In this document: positions 50,114 to 61,509 of the stretch, one piece after another | Numbering within the stretch: the first letter of the stretch is position 1 | Layout of the letters: every line of letters starts with the position of its first letter | NCBI RefSeq assembly: GCF_000400935.1 | Contig: NC_021280.1 | Span: 992,001 to 1,056,000 of the forward strand | Origin: Spiroplasma chrysopicola DF-1 | Lineage (GTDB): Bacteria; Bacillota_I; Bacilli_A; Mycoplasmatales; Mycoplasmataceae | Direction of reading: 5' to 3' | DNA: 64,000 nucleotides | Position numbers and translations under genes: made by a program | Notes under the pieces: model-generated | Database searches by the model: none | What the model was told of the DNA's origin: nothing | What the model saw: only the letters and a program-made list of their open reading frames with translations

Positions 50114-50927
50114 TATTTCCTTTGTTAGCAGCACAGCCAATTCCACCAATAATTGATTGTTGTTTTTTTGCAACTGGTGTTGTTAAATTTAGTTCCGCTA
50201 ATAACCATTCATAACCTTCTTTATTAATTCGTTCAACTAGGTGATAATCACCTGATTTAACAATTTTTCCCTTAATAATAACATGGGCATGTGTTGGCTG
50301 AACCAAATTGAAAAAACGATCATAATGAGAAACAATAATTGAGGCAAAATTATCATTGATTCGTTTATTAATTTCTTCACTAACAACGCTTAGAGCATCA
50401 ACATCAAGACCCGAATCAATTTCATCAATTAAAGCTAAATTTGGTTTTAATAAATTTAACTGTAAAATTTCATTTTTTTTCTTTTCTCCGCCCGAAAAAC
50501 CATTGTTTAAATAACGGCGAATCATAGTATCATCAATTTTTAAATTTTTAACATTAACATTAATTTGACTATATAATTCTGGTAATCTAATTGGTTCATC
50601 ACGATGGGCATTAATGATGCTTTTTAAAAAATCTAAGTTTAAAACACCAGGAATTTCAACTGGTGATTGCATGGCATAAAAAATTCCTAATCGACTACGT
50701 TCATCAACTGACATTTCTAAAACACTTACATCATCAACTAAAATATCTCCGTCTTCAACAGTATAACTAGGATGACCCATAATTGTTGCTAATAAGGTTG
50801 ATTTACCATTTCCATTGGGCCCCATTAGGGCATGAATTTCATTATTATTAACTGTCAAGTTAATTCCATTTAGGATTTTTTCTCCATCAACACTTACAAC
50901 TAAATTTTTAATCTCAATTTTTTTCAT
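50097..50927 (-). CDS. sufC: Fe-S assembly ATPase SufC
   Basis: 276 residues from ATG 50,925-50,927 with GGAGG at the right distance. ABC ATPase: Walker A GPNGNGKST, signature FSGGEKKK, Walker B ALIDEIDSGLD. The last ~25 residues (from KKQQSIIGG, with IGCAANKGNNGN) are an unusual extension overlapping sufD. First gene of the suf operon. Confidence 0.97.
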   Translation of the reverse strand: MKKIEIKNLVVSVDGEKILNGINLTVNNNEIHALMGPNGNGKSTLLATIMGHPSYTVEDGDILVDDVSVLEMSVDERSRLGIFYAMQSPVEIPGVLNLDFLKSIINAHRDEPIRLPELYSQINVNVKNLKIDDTMIRRYLNNGFSGGEKKKNEILQLNLLKPNLALIDEIDSGLDVDALSVVSEEINKRINDNFASIIVSHYDRFFNLVQPTHAHVIIKGKIVKSGDYHLVERINKEGYEWLLAELNLTTPVAKKQQSIIGGIGCAANKGNNGNNK

Positions 50928-50986
50928 TTTTGCCTCCATTTTTCATAAATAACCTTCTTACAACAAGAAATTTTTATTTTGTTTAT

Positions 50987-51030
50987 AAATAAAGTCTACT
51001 TTTATTGTACAATAAAAGTAGACTTTATTT
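50987..51030. promoter_or_regulatory. perfect 44-bp palindrome between suf and lipoprotein promoters
   Basis: Arms of 22 bp (AAATAAAGTCTACTTTTATT, then GTAC at the centre) with no mismatch. It lies between divergent genes, so it is not a gene-end terminator. TTGTAC at the centre can serve as -35 for both directions, with TATAAA about 17 bases away toward suf. Confidence 0.75.
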
Positions 51031-51102
51031 TATTTTTTTAATACAATATAGTTGCTATTTAAGAATTATGGTTAATAAAATAAGAAAGAAGGATGAACCT
51101 AA

Positions 51103-53346
51103 ATGAAAAAACTTTTATCAATTTTAAGTAGTTTGGTGCTAACTGGAACTGCCGCTTCTGGGGTTATTGCATGTAGTAAAGATGAAAATCAACATAAAAA
51201 CTCAAATGGGGATAGTATTTGAGCATGATTGCCAGGAATCTATGGGGGTCAAGATGTTACATCCCCTGATATTTGAAATAGTTTAACAACACCCAACATT
51301 AGAACGGGGCAAAGTTGATCAAATGATCCTAACCAATGGGATGGTAGTACACAATTAAAAATGTCAAAACAATTAATGCAAATTTTAAGTGTTGCTGTTT
51401 TAGCTAACCCAGAGAAATTTTTAAGTGACAATACTAAAAAAGATATTGCCCTTGCTGATTATAAAGACTTAAGCGATATTTTAAAAGCGCAATGAAAATT
51501 ATTAGTCCAAGCAACAAATAACAGCCTTGAAAATAAAATCCAAGATTTTAAAAATTCAGCTGGGAAAAAATGAGAAAAAGAATATCATAAATTCTTAGAT
51601 GACAACTACCCTGATATTTCAGGAGCTAGTGGTGGACAAAAGTATAAAATTGAAGAACAAAATTTTAAAGCAGCGATGATGACACAGGGGGTTGAAAATA
51701 CCAAAAGTGCTTCAGCATTATTAACAGAAATTTTGTTAAATAACAATATGCGTACTTACCGTACTAATGATAATCAATCAACACAAAAAATTCTTGAAAA
51801 CTTTAATAGTTATTTACAAACACCTAATGCTGTTGTAAAAGATTGACCAGTAAATAAAAATGATAAGATTCAATTAGCTTTAGCATACAATTATGAAAAT
51901 GGCAATTATGATGTTGAATTAAGTGCATTAAATTTAACAAAAATTAATGAATACTTAGGTAAAATTGCAGTAAAACTAAAAAATAACGGCTATGATTATA
52001 AAGAATTTATCAAAAATAATAAATCAGTCTTAACACCAGTCTTTAGTGGCGGGGATGAAGATGAAATTGGCACACCAACTTTGAATTTACCATATGATGC
52101 TGGTCAATATTCAATGTTCCAAAAATATATGGTTGACAAATGATTCCAAAATCAAAAACCATTAGCTTATTCAGAAGTTGTTTATTCTTTTAAAACTGAT
52201 GCAAAAGTAGAAGAAAATGGAATTAAAAGTGATTCATTTGAACAAGCAGTTAAAGACAAAATAGAAGCTGATTTGGGAAGATTAGAAAATAACGACTGAA
52301 GTGAATTTATTAAGCAAACTGATGAAACTGTTAGCCCTTCAGAAAATCTGTTAACATTAACATCAGATAAATCAGGTATTGTAAAAGCTAGTCTTTATGA
52401 TGGAATTAATCAAGCATCTACGACGGCTACTAATTTGCCAAGTAAGTTAGATGAAATTATGAGTGCTATTAATCGTTCAGAAGGAACACAACTAAGCAAA
52501 ACTTGAAAAATTGGTACTTCAAATAATGACTATATTATTGCTTACTTTGATGTAACAGATGGCTTACATATTGCCCACATTGATGGAAATGAATTTTTGC
52601 TTGATAGCACTAACGAAAAACCATTAAGCTCTTTTGATAGCAACTGACAATTTAGAGAGTTAAATTACTCAAGAAATGTTTATGGGGAAATGACTGATAA
52701 GTCACAAATAATTGTTCCAAAAGCTCAAACACAAGAAATGAATACCCACTTCAGTGACACTCAATACTTATGATATTTAGCAAACCGTAGTTTAGTTAAT
52801 GCTAGTTCACCAGCAACAAGTCCATTAAAATTTAATCTTTTAAATGAAGTTAAAACATATACAGCTGGTGATAGCGCAATGTGGTGAACATGAATCTTTG
52901 ATTTCTTTAATAACTATAATGCAAAAATCTTAGAGTCAACTAATGATAAATGATATACTAATTTCTTAACTTTTAAAGATTCAACTGGGAAAACTGTTGA
53001 GCCAACATGGTTCATTAACCAAATTAATGCTGCTGATACTAATATTTCAGGGGGAGCCTTATCAACTTTAAGAACTAAATTAGAAGAAGAAAATACTAAA
53101 ATTAAAAACTATAAAGAAAATGGGCCAGCCTTAACAATTAAAACTAATGAAATTTTAGAAAAGATTAATGACGATAAATTCTGAAATACTAATCCAGATG
53201 GTAATATTGACGATCAAAAGGCGACAAAAACTAGCCTAAGTACGATAAATTTACAAGATGAACAATATGTCATTCAAAATTATCAGGTAACTTTACCTAA
53301 TAATGTTAGTGGAAATCGTTTTTACACTACTAGAAAGGGGCAATAA
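51103..53346 (+). CDS. large Spiroplasma-type lipoprotein
   Basis: 747 residues, ATG at 51,103 after AAGAAGGATGAACCTAA. Signal peptide MKKLLSILSSLVLTGTAASG with lipobox VIAC. Mature part is Asn/Lys-rich with conserved Trp mostly coded by TGA and a WLPGIYGG start. It is followed by a related second lipoprotein gene 2 bases later. Surface-exposed; function unknown. Confidence 0.88.
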
Positions 53347-53348
53347 CA

Positions 53349-55016
53349 ATGAAAAAATTATTAAGTTTATTAGGTTCAATTACTCTTATCTCGGCAACAG
53401 CAACTAATGTTATTGCTTGTAATAGTAATAAAAACGACCGTTTTACAAAGCCAGCCATTAATGATGAAATTAAACGTTGAATTTTAGCCCAAATTGATTC
53501 AGATAATGAGTCAAATAAAGTTAAATATTCATTTAATGACATCTTTACAAAAGCAGAATTAAAAACTGCTGCAGTTCGTTTAATTAATACTGTAATTTCA
53601 AAATTCTTCTATGGAGCTGAAGAATCAAGTCGTGCGCGTTTTACTTCTGTATCATTACCAAATGATAGCCCTAATTCACAAAGTGCGCAACAATTAGTTA
53701 ACTTTGTTGAACAAGTAGCGACAGATAATTTATATACTAGCTATTTAAATAGTATTGAAAAAGCTGATCCCTTAGAAATTCAAATTGCGCGTGATGGTTA
53801 TTCAGTTGATTATCAAACAAGTGGTTGATATGTTGCTGGTGTTAAATCATACTTCTGAAAAGATGGTGCAACAGGCTTAGATTATACAAAAAGTCGAATT
53901 GATCTTGGTGAAGAAAACTTTATCTTGGATTCAAAAACTCTAGGGACAACTTACAAAGATTTTGAAGACAAAGATGTTAATGTACAAAAACAAATGTTAA
54001 GGGTTCGTTTTAAAGACTATTTCAACCACGTTCTAGTACCAAAAGTCCTTGATAATATCTTAACGGCAACATATTTACATCAAAACCAATTACGTACAAA
54101 TGGACAAACATCAATTTATTTAAACAAAAATGGAACACTTTTTAATGCTATTCAATCATGAACAGGTTCAACTTGAAATACCTATGCTAAAATGGCATGA
54201 GAATTAAAACTTCCGATTGATAAATTAAATGCTTTATTTGCATCGGGAGGGCCATTTGAAAATCCTAGTCAGTTTAATGCTACTTTTAGAACTGATAGTA
54301 CACTACTACAAACAAAAGTCAAAAACGCATTTAGTACTGCTGACAGTGAAATCCGTGAAGGAATTGACCCTATTTTTGGAATAAATAACTTTAAAGGCTT
54401 TATTGGAATGAAAAAAACATCAGGAGCTCCCACAGCCGGGGACATCTTTACAACCCATACTGGAATCGATGCTTATAAAGATAAACTAGTTGACCCCACA
54501 GCCGTTGGATTATTAAAATCAGGGGAAGGTCAAAGTACATCAAGTTATCAATTTATTGATAGTAATAAACGCTATGGTTCAGTTGTAATTGTTTTACCAA
54601 TTTATGCAATTGATTTAATGAAAAATACTAGTTTAAATTACAGTGAAAAAGCAGAAACATCACATAATGTTGATTTAAACTGATACGCTGGTAATTCACC
54701 AATTGAAGATTTAGACCAAGAATGATTACAACAACAAAAATCAATTGTTTGATTATACGACCAAATTGGATACTTAGGAACCCACACAGAAAACGGAATA
54801 GCAATCTATAATGAAGATGGCAGTCTTATTGAAGATTCAGTAGAAATCCAAAAAGCAAAATTATTAAAATGATTAGAGTATACTTTTGCTACTCGCGATG
54901 ATCTCCAAACAGCAGCAAAAACTAAGTTATATTCAAATGCTTTTGCGAATAATCCTGATAATATATATTCACAATCATTATATGATGAAATTGGTTCATA
55001 TATTCAAAAAGACTAA
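53349..55016 (+). CDS. second lipoprotein of the pair
   Basis: 555 residues, ATG at 53,349 after AAGGGGCAATAACA. Signal peptide MKKLLSLLGSITLISATATN with lipobox VIAC. Contains conserved-looking DYFNHVLVPKVLDNIL and a hydrophobic VVIVLPIYAIDLM stretch near residue 415. Co-transcribed with the first lipoprotein and closed by the terminator at 55,015. Confidence 0.88.
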
Positions 55017-55040
55017 AAATGTTGATTTATCAACATTTTT
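55015..55040 (+). terminator. intrinsic terminator of the lipoprotein pair
   Basis: 11-bp stem AAAAATGTTGA / TCAACATTTTT with a 4-base loop, then T7; overlaps the stop codon. Confidence 0.9.
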
Positions 55041-55084
55041 ATTTTTTTATTGTATAATTACATTAAAATAAGGAGTGTTAAAAA

Positions 55085-55498
55085 ATGAAAAATGATTGTC
55101 TGTTTTGTCAAATTATTACCCAACAAATTCCTAGCCATAAAATTTATGAAAATGAATTTATTTATGCCTTTTTAGACATTTTTCCCAACAGTAATGGCCA
55201 TACCCTTGTCATTCCAAAAGTTCATTCGCAATATTATACTGATACAGCTGATCAATATTTAAGTGAAGTAGCAATTGCCGCAAAAAAAATTGCCCAACAA
55301 ATTTATCAAACCTTAAAACCAGGGGGAATTAATTTTATTAGTAATGAAAAAGAGTTGGCTTTTCAACAAGTTTTCCACTATCATTTACATATTGTCCCAA
55401 AATATGAAAAAGACAAAGGCTATAACTTTAACCTGGTCCCTGATCAAAATAACATGCAGGATTTAACAACAATTAAAAGTTTATTAGAAATTAAATAG
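55085..55498 (+). CDS. HIT-family protein (HinT-like)
   Basis: 137 residues, ATG at 55,085 after AAGGAGTGTTAAAA. Zinc-type CLFCQII start, FLDIFPNSNGHTLVIPK, and the histidine triad HYHLHIVP. Hydrolyses nucleoside phosphoramidates. Promoter TTGTATAATT just upstream, after the lipoprotein terminator. Confidence 0.95.
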   Translation: MKNDCLFCQIITQQIPSHKIYENEFIYAFLDIFPNSNGHTLVIPKVHSQYYTDTADQYLSEVAIAAKKIAQQIYQTLKPGGINFISNEKELAFQQVFHYHLHIVPKYEKDKGYNFNLVPDQNNMQDLTTIKSLLEIK

Positions 55499-55508
55499 GT
55501 TAGTAAAT

Positions 55509-55539
55509 AAAAACTCCGAATAAATTATTTGGAGTTTTT
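55509..55539. terminator. bidirectional terminator
   Basis: AAAAACTCC / GGAGTTTTT stem shared by the convergent HIT and radical SAM genes; the left T-tract serves the minus-strand operon. Confidence 0.85.
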
Positions 55540-56139
55540 ATTTATATCAAGCTCTTGGTCATTTTTTTCAAATAAATGGGCCCCATCACCATTAATAACT
55601 AGGCTATTAGCCGCAACAGTAAATTCGGCTTCAACAATATTTTGTTCAAAATAATCACTATCAGCATAAGCTGGCGATAGTTTTAAAACCCTTTGATTTG
55701 TTGAGCCAATTAAACGGCGCGTTTTATCTAATTTTTCAATAACAAAGGGTCCATCGATTAAAATATCAATTTTAGCTAAAATATTGGGGTGTTTTTCTAG
55801 TAATAATTCATATAAATAACCGGAAAAAACTAGTGTTGTTAAGTCGTGTGCATGACATAACGCCAAAAATTCTAGTAACGCTTTGGGTTGGATAAAGGGC
55901 TCACCCCCCAAGATAGTAACTCCTTCAATGTCAAAACGGGTTTTTGCATCTAGAACAGCCTTAAATAACTCTTCAACTGGCATAACATTTTTATTTAGTA
56001 ATGGAATCATATCTTGGTTACTACATCCGCGACAATTTAAAATACACCCTTGCATTCACAATGCAAAGCGTTTCCCGGGCCCTTCAATTGTTGTTAAAGA
56101 AACAAAGCGATTAAAATTTATTAAATTACTATTTGTCAT
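55525..56139 (-). CDS. radical SAM activating-type protein (NrdG-like)
   Basis: 204 residues, ATG at 56,137-56,139, one TGA Trp. Cluster motif CILNCRGC (CxxxCxxC) near residue 31, GPGKRFALW upstream, and VTILGGEPFIQPK as the GGE motif, all as in anaerobic ribonucleotide reductase activases. No nrdD is near. It starts 6 bases after the ClpB-like stop, so it is the last gene of the helicase-AAA+ operon and probably acts with it rather than with a reductase. Confidence 0.85.
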
Positions 56140-56145
56140 TAATGT

Positions 56146-57969
56146 TTATCTCAACGCATATTCAATCTGACTGTTACGAACAATTAATTGAATTGTTTGC
56201 CCAGGGCGAAACTGGGCTTGGTTATTGAAAATAAACTCACTTAAACTATCAACAACATGTTGTTCAATACTATTTAATAAGTCCCGTCCACCTTTTTTGT
56301 CATCAGCATCTTGCATAATGATTGGTAACAGTTCATTAACATTCATAAATTCTAAATTTACTTTATATTTTTCTTTAACAGCGAATTGAATTGGTTTTAA
56401 TTTATGTAAAATCAAGGTTGCTTTAAAATGTTCATCTTTAATAAAGTTAAAGGGAACAATATTATTTCCAATTCGCCCTAATAATTCTGGTCGTTTTAAT
56501 TCTGTCCTGAAATGATTAGAAACTTTTTCAATAAATTGTTTTTGAATTTCGGAAAATGGTAATTTATCATCAACTTCACTAGCCCCAATATTTGAAGTAA
56601 AAATAATAAAGGAGTCAGAAAAACTAACTGTTTGACCCTTATTATCTGTTAAGCGCCCATCTTCTAAAATTTGTAAAAACTTATCTAAAATACGGGGGTG
56701 GGCTTTTTCAATTTCATCAAATAATAAAACACTAAATGGTTTTTCCTTAATGGCATTTGTTAGTTGTCCCCCTTCTTCATAACCAACATAACCTGGAGGC
56801 GCTCCAATTAATTTTTGGTCACTAGCTTCTTGATTATATTCAGACATATCAAAACGAATACAATTTTTTTCATCTCCAAATAAAAACTTTGCTAACGCTT
56901 TTGCTAATTCTGTTTTCCCAACTCCAGTTGGACCAACAAAAAATAATGTTCCTTTTGGTTTTGTTCGGCGAGCTGAATATTGGACCCCAGATAGCCCTGT
57001 AAAGGCTTTATAGACAACTTTTTTAACCTTATCAATCGCATGGTCTTGACCAATTACTCGTTTTTTTAATTCTTCATTAATTGTTGCTAATTTTTGGTAA
57101 TTCATTTCTTCTCATGGTGATACTTTTTCCCCGTACTGATATGAATTTAACAGCTTTTCAAATGGTAAGCGTTCAGGAATATTATTTGAGTACTTAATTA
57201 ATTGATAAACTTCTTTTAAAGTTCATCCTTCCATTGTGTCATAGATGTCTTGTAATTTTAAAAGATCTTGGTTTAAATCTTCTGTAATTTTAAAGAAGTT
57301 TTTATTTGTTAAAATAAATTTTTCGCGTTCTTCACGGTTTGGTTTACTTAATGTAATTGTTGTAACATCGGGATTATTTAAATAAAATGATGTTGGTAAT
57401 TTTCCGACATTATTAGTAATAAAAATTAACGCTGTATCAAAATCAATAATTTCTGATTGGTCAAACTTTTTATCACGAAAAGCTTTACTAATTGAGATTA
57501 AGTTAACACGTTCTTCTTCACTTAAACTTTGTTCATTAGAAAATAAATAATCCGAACAATCAGCAATAAAAGCAACTTTTTGAGGACTTGTATCAAGCAT
57601 ATTACGACGAACTATTGCAAAAAATTCGGTAAGGGACGTAAATTGACCTTGTTGTTGGTTTTTATTCTCATTATTACTATTAATCAATTCTTGACCAAAG
57701 TCATAGGCTTCACCAGCTTGGTCTTTTTTAGGGGCATTTTTATCAACTAGCGTTAATTGACTAATATTTCCTCCCGTTAAACCATCAATACGATCCCAAG
57801 TAAAAACTTGATTAAAACCACGTTCTTGCAATAATAATTTAACTTTATCTTTGATGCCTAGATAAGTATTTTTATTTTCATAAATATCATTAACATTACC
57901 TTCAACAATTACACAACGCTTAATTCCAACTTGATTTTTTAATTTATCTAAATTACTTTTAACACTCAT
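56146..57969 (-). CDS. ClpB-like AAA+ ATPase with atypical N-terminal half
   Basis: 607 residues, ATG at 57,967-57,969, four TGA Trp. Residues ~310-500 match the second (AAA_2) ring of ClpB: VIGQDHAIDKV, Walker A GPTGVGKTELAKAL, pore-type APPGYVGYEEGG, Walker B LLFDEIEKAHP, RPELLGRIGNNIVPF. The N-terminal ~250 residues (KRCVIVEGNVNDIY, IISIS..., FITNNVGKLP) look like a second, Walker-A-less AAA fold. No ClpB N-domain or M-domain. Not a plain disaggregase; it probably remodels a protein or nucleoprotein complex with the flanking genes. Partly overlaps nothing; 69 bases separate it from the coiled-coil gene. Confidence 0.85.
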
Positions 57970-58038
57970 TTGCTATTCCTCACTTTAATTTTCTTTTATA
58001 TATTATAATTTTTTTTTGCAGTATTTAAAACCTTTCAT

Positions 58039-59136
58039 CTATTTTTTATCGGTTTTTGTCTTAACGGTCATTTTAGCTTGATTCATAATTTTATCTGGAT
58101 TTAAATAGACCTTATTTTGTTCTTTTGATAATGATACATCATACATTGAAAGATCATTAACAAATGGTTGTTCATCAACATCATGGGCATGACCTTCATA
58201 GCCTTCAAATTTATAGGTAAAACGACCGTCAAGATAAACTTTAAAAATCGCCTCTTCCCCAGTTACTTTTTTAGCATATAAAATAACAACATTATCTTCA
58301 TTTTCTTTAACAAGACGAATATCATTTACATCAACAATAAAACCACGATTTTTAATCGCTTGTAAAATTGAACTAATTGCATGCTTTCGCGCTGATTCAT
58401 CTAATTGTTTATTAATAATTTTCTGTTGTAATTTTAAAGCTGCTGCTGCTAATTCATCTTGACTACTAAAGTCTTGCTGATTAAATTGTTCTAAATCAGC
58501 TATTAACTCAGCTTTAACAAATTTATCTTCAGCAATTTGTTGATTAAAATTGCCTAAATATTGCAATTTAACAAATTCTTGCGACATTTGGAAGTTACTA
58601 ATTTCTGTTTTAACAACTTCGGCAATTTCAGCTGGGGTAAAATTAATAAGTTTTGTTCGATTGTTTTTAAAAAAAGTTAACACAATTGCTTTTGAATTAC
58701 TATCACTAATAGAAGCAACTAACTCTTGTTCTAATTGTTCTAAATTAAGATTAGTTCGCTGTTGTAAATTTGTTAACCGTGCTTTTGTCTCATCTTCAAC
58801 GACTCGAATTTTTAGATTTTCAATATTTTGTTGAATTTCTGCTAATCGCAAGGTTTTTTGTTCTAAAAAAAAGTTAACGCGCTTAGCTAATTCTAAGTCA
58901 ACATGACTAACTTTTGAAAATTCTTTCACTAATTCATTTTCTAATAAATCACGGTGAATTAAATCTAATTCTACTAAATATCCTTCAATTTCTTGGCAAT
59001 TTAAACCACTAACATCAATACTTTGCAGTTGGGTTAATAGTTGCGCTAAATTTTCTTTAATAAAATTAATATTAATTCCTAATCGTTCGATCTTTTTCTG
59101 ATAATTATACATTACCTGCTCAACACTCATACTCAT
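58039..59136 (-). CDS. coiled-coil protein of the helicase-AAA+ operon
   Basis: 365 residues from the first ATG at 59,134-59,136 (second ATG two codons on). Residues 10-250 are almost all helical with coiled-coil stretches rich in Leu, Gln and Asn. The C-terminal ~100 residues form a compact strand-rich domain with VVILYAKKVTGEEAIFKVY and YKFEGYEGHAHDVDEQPF, including a conserved-looking GH-H. It overlaps the 789-residue gene (TAATG). No catalytic motif recognised; possibly adaptor or scaffold. Confidence 0.75.
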   Translation of the reverse strand: MSMSVEQVMYNYQKKIERLGININFIKENLAQLLTQLQSIDVSGLNCQEIEGYLVELDLIHRDLLENELVKEFSKVSHVDLELAKRVNFFLEQKTLRLAEIQQNIENLKIRVVEDETKARLTNLQQRTNLNLEQLEQELVASISDSNSKAIVLTFFKNNRTKLINFTPAEIAEVVKTEISNFQMSQEFVKLQYLGNFNQQIAEDKFVKAELIADLEQFNQQDFSSQDELAAAALKLQQKIINKQLDESARKHAISSILQAIKNRGFIVDVNDIRLVKENEDNVVILYAKKVTGEEAIFKVYLDGRFTYKFEGYEGHAHDVDEQPFVNDLSMYDVSLSKEQNKVYLNPDKIMNQAKMTVKTKTDKK

Positions 59137-61505
59137 TATTTAAACACCTCTTTGATTTCTTGATATCATTTATTAATTAGATCCCGGTTCTTGGCTGGGA
59201 CAACTTCATTACGCCCTTGGTCACAATATAGATAAAGTTTTAATTCTTCATACAAATCAATAATTCTTTTTGCTTGGTCTTTTGACCCCTCTTTTTTTAA
59301 AATAAATAATTTTTCATTTAAATACTTAACACCTTGCATTTTATCTTTTAGCAAGTGATCAAGCTTTTCTTCTAATAAATTAGCCAAATATAAGGCTGCT
59401 CTTCCTCAGGTTCCAGCCTCTAAATACTCTTGAAATTTGGCCTCGGAATTAAACATATTTTCATATTTAATCATACGGAACTTGTACTCTAATTTTGAAA
59501 GGACATGTAATAATTGCAACGATAAGTCAAAACTTGTTTCAAAATGACTAAACCGTTCAATAATAACACTGACAAAAGACCAAATTGTTGGTCAATAACG
59601 TTGGATATTATTAATATCACGGCGGTTCATTTCTCCAAGATATTTCAAATAATCGGCGGTAAAACTATATAAATAATTTAATAATTGGACATCCCCGGTT
59701 GGTTGACGATATTTATTAAAATATTGTTCAATGTTATCAACACTAAGAGCAAATAAAACTTTGTTTAAAATATGAAAAAGATTTTGATTCCAAATTTTTT
59801 CTAACACAACGGGGTCACACTGGACTGATAGTTCTAGTAATTCTTCTAAGGAAACGTTATTTTTATTATAATATTTTTGCAAAATTGTCAGAACTTCTTT
59901 TGCTGGAAGAATATTTTGTTGGCTTAAAATTCGATAGGCCTCAATAATGTTGGTACTTGTTGTTGTTATCTGTTCTAATAACTTTAATAATGAAGAATGA
60001 ATTAAATTTTGATAATTTGGTTTTTGTTGGAACGCTTTTGTTTTTTCCTGTCAACTTTGTAAAAAACTAACTTTATTTGGATAATCGCTTGTCACAACAA
60101 TTTTAATGAACCCGAGCATTGCATCTTCATTATCATTTAATAAATCTAATAAATAAATAAACATTAAAATAAGTTCATCTTGGTTTTGGTCAGCTAATTC
60201 TGTCCATTTGCTAATTAAATATTTACTTTGCTCAATTAATTGTTTGGCAATTGCTTTATAAATTCCTGCCCCATAATCATCTTGATATTTGTTCACTAAT
60301 GTTAAATTTTTATTATATGTAATTAAATCTAATTTTTGAAAATTATAAACTTCTGATTGTTGTTTATAATTAGCAAAAATAATTAAAAATTCTTTTGTTA
60401 AATTAAATTCATTTGTGGCAAAATGAAAGATTGGCAAAGAACCTGATAAATCAGTTAAAGTTGTTTTCTTATCATTATTAACCAAAATTAAACAACTAAA
60501 ATTATTTAAGTGATAATATTTTTGCGTCAAAAGTTTTTCTTCTTTCAAAAGATCACTATTAACAATTGCAATCTTCGCATTTAGTAATATTGGATTAATC
60601 ATCCGCGGATCTTGATAATAATCTGCTTCAAAAGCACTAGCTGGAATTTGACGATTAGATAATACAAAATCTTGTTTTAAATCATAATTAATTGTATCGA
60701 TAAAAAATGATGTAATTTTTTCGCGCAGCGGTTGGCTACTATCTATTAAATTTTGAATTTGAGGATTATTAACATACATCTTAAGATCTTTAAAAGTTGT
60801 TAAGGTTAAATTAACTTCAACAATTTCATATTCCTCAACAGTGTAATGTCCTAAATCAAAATCTGTCTGTGAATTAGTCAAATGTTCTTTTCCAATTCGT
60901 AAACTATTAAAAATTGTATCTTTATTAAAGTTGAAAACACTTTGACCACTTTTTTTGACAGTTTCTAAAACATTTAATAAATCATTAATATTAATTTTTG
61001 TTATTGTTGGTGCTGTAATTTTTAACTGTTCATTTGTTACCGTTGCTATTAACTCTAAACGGGAGGGATTAATTATTATTTCACCACTAAAATCATCAAT
61101 TAAAAATTCAATTGCTATTTCTTTTTGTTGATTTTTTCCAATTAAAAAACCTTTTTCTAATGTATTTAGCCCTGCTGGGGAAATGTAAAAAATTCCAATT
61201 GCACTATCAATTCAATCTGTTTTATTATAACTTGCTGAAAGATAATTAAATGAGGTTTGGGTATCAATTTCAATAATTTCTTCTTTTTCAATTAAATCTT
61301 TTAAACACTCCTGATAAATTCGCAAATTTTGGAGTTGTAATTCTTGTTGTAAAATATCTTTTAGCGAGGCATTTTTATCTGGATAATTTGCAATCGCATT
61401 TAAAATTAGATACTGAAAAAAAGATGGTCGTTTTGGTGTTTGATAACCCACCATGACTGATAGTTTTCTTCATTTTTTAAATATTTTAACGACCCCTATT
61501 TTCAT
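59136..61505 (-). CDS. large helical protein of the helicase-AAA+ operon
   Basis: 789 residues, ATG at 61,503-61,505 (a later in-frame ATG GTG is possible), joined through many TGA. An N-terminal segment (FFQYLILNAIANYPDKNASL, residues ~30-90) could be a winged helix; a strand-rich middle has YYHLNNFSCLILVNNDKKTT; the last 350 residues are helical repeats. No P-loop or nuclease motif recognised. It starts 4 bases after the helicase stop. Possible substrate-recognition subunit. Confidence 0.75.
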
Positions 61506-61509
61506 TTTC

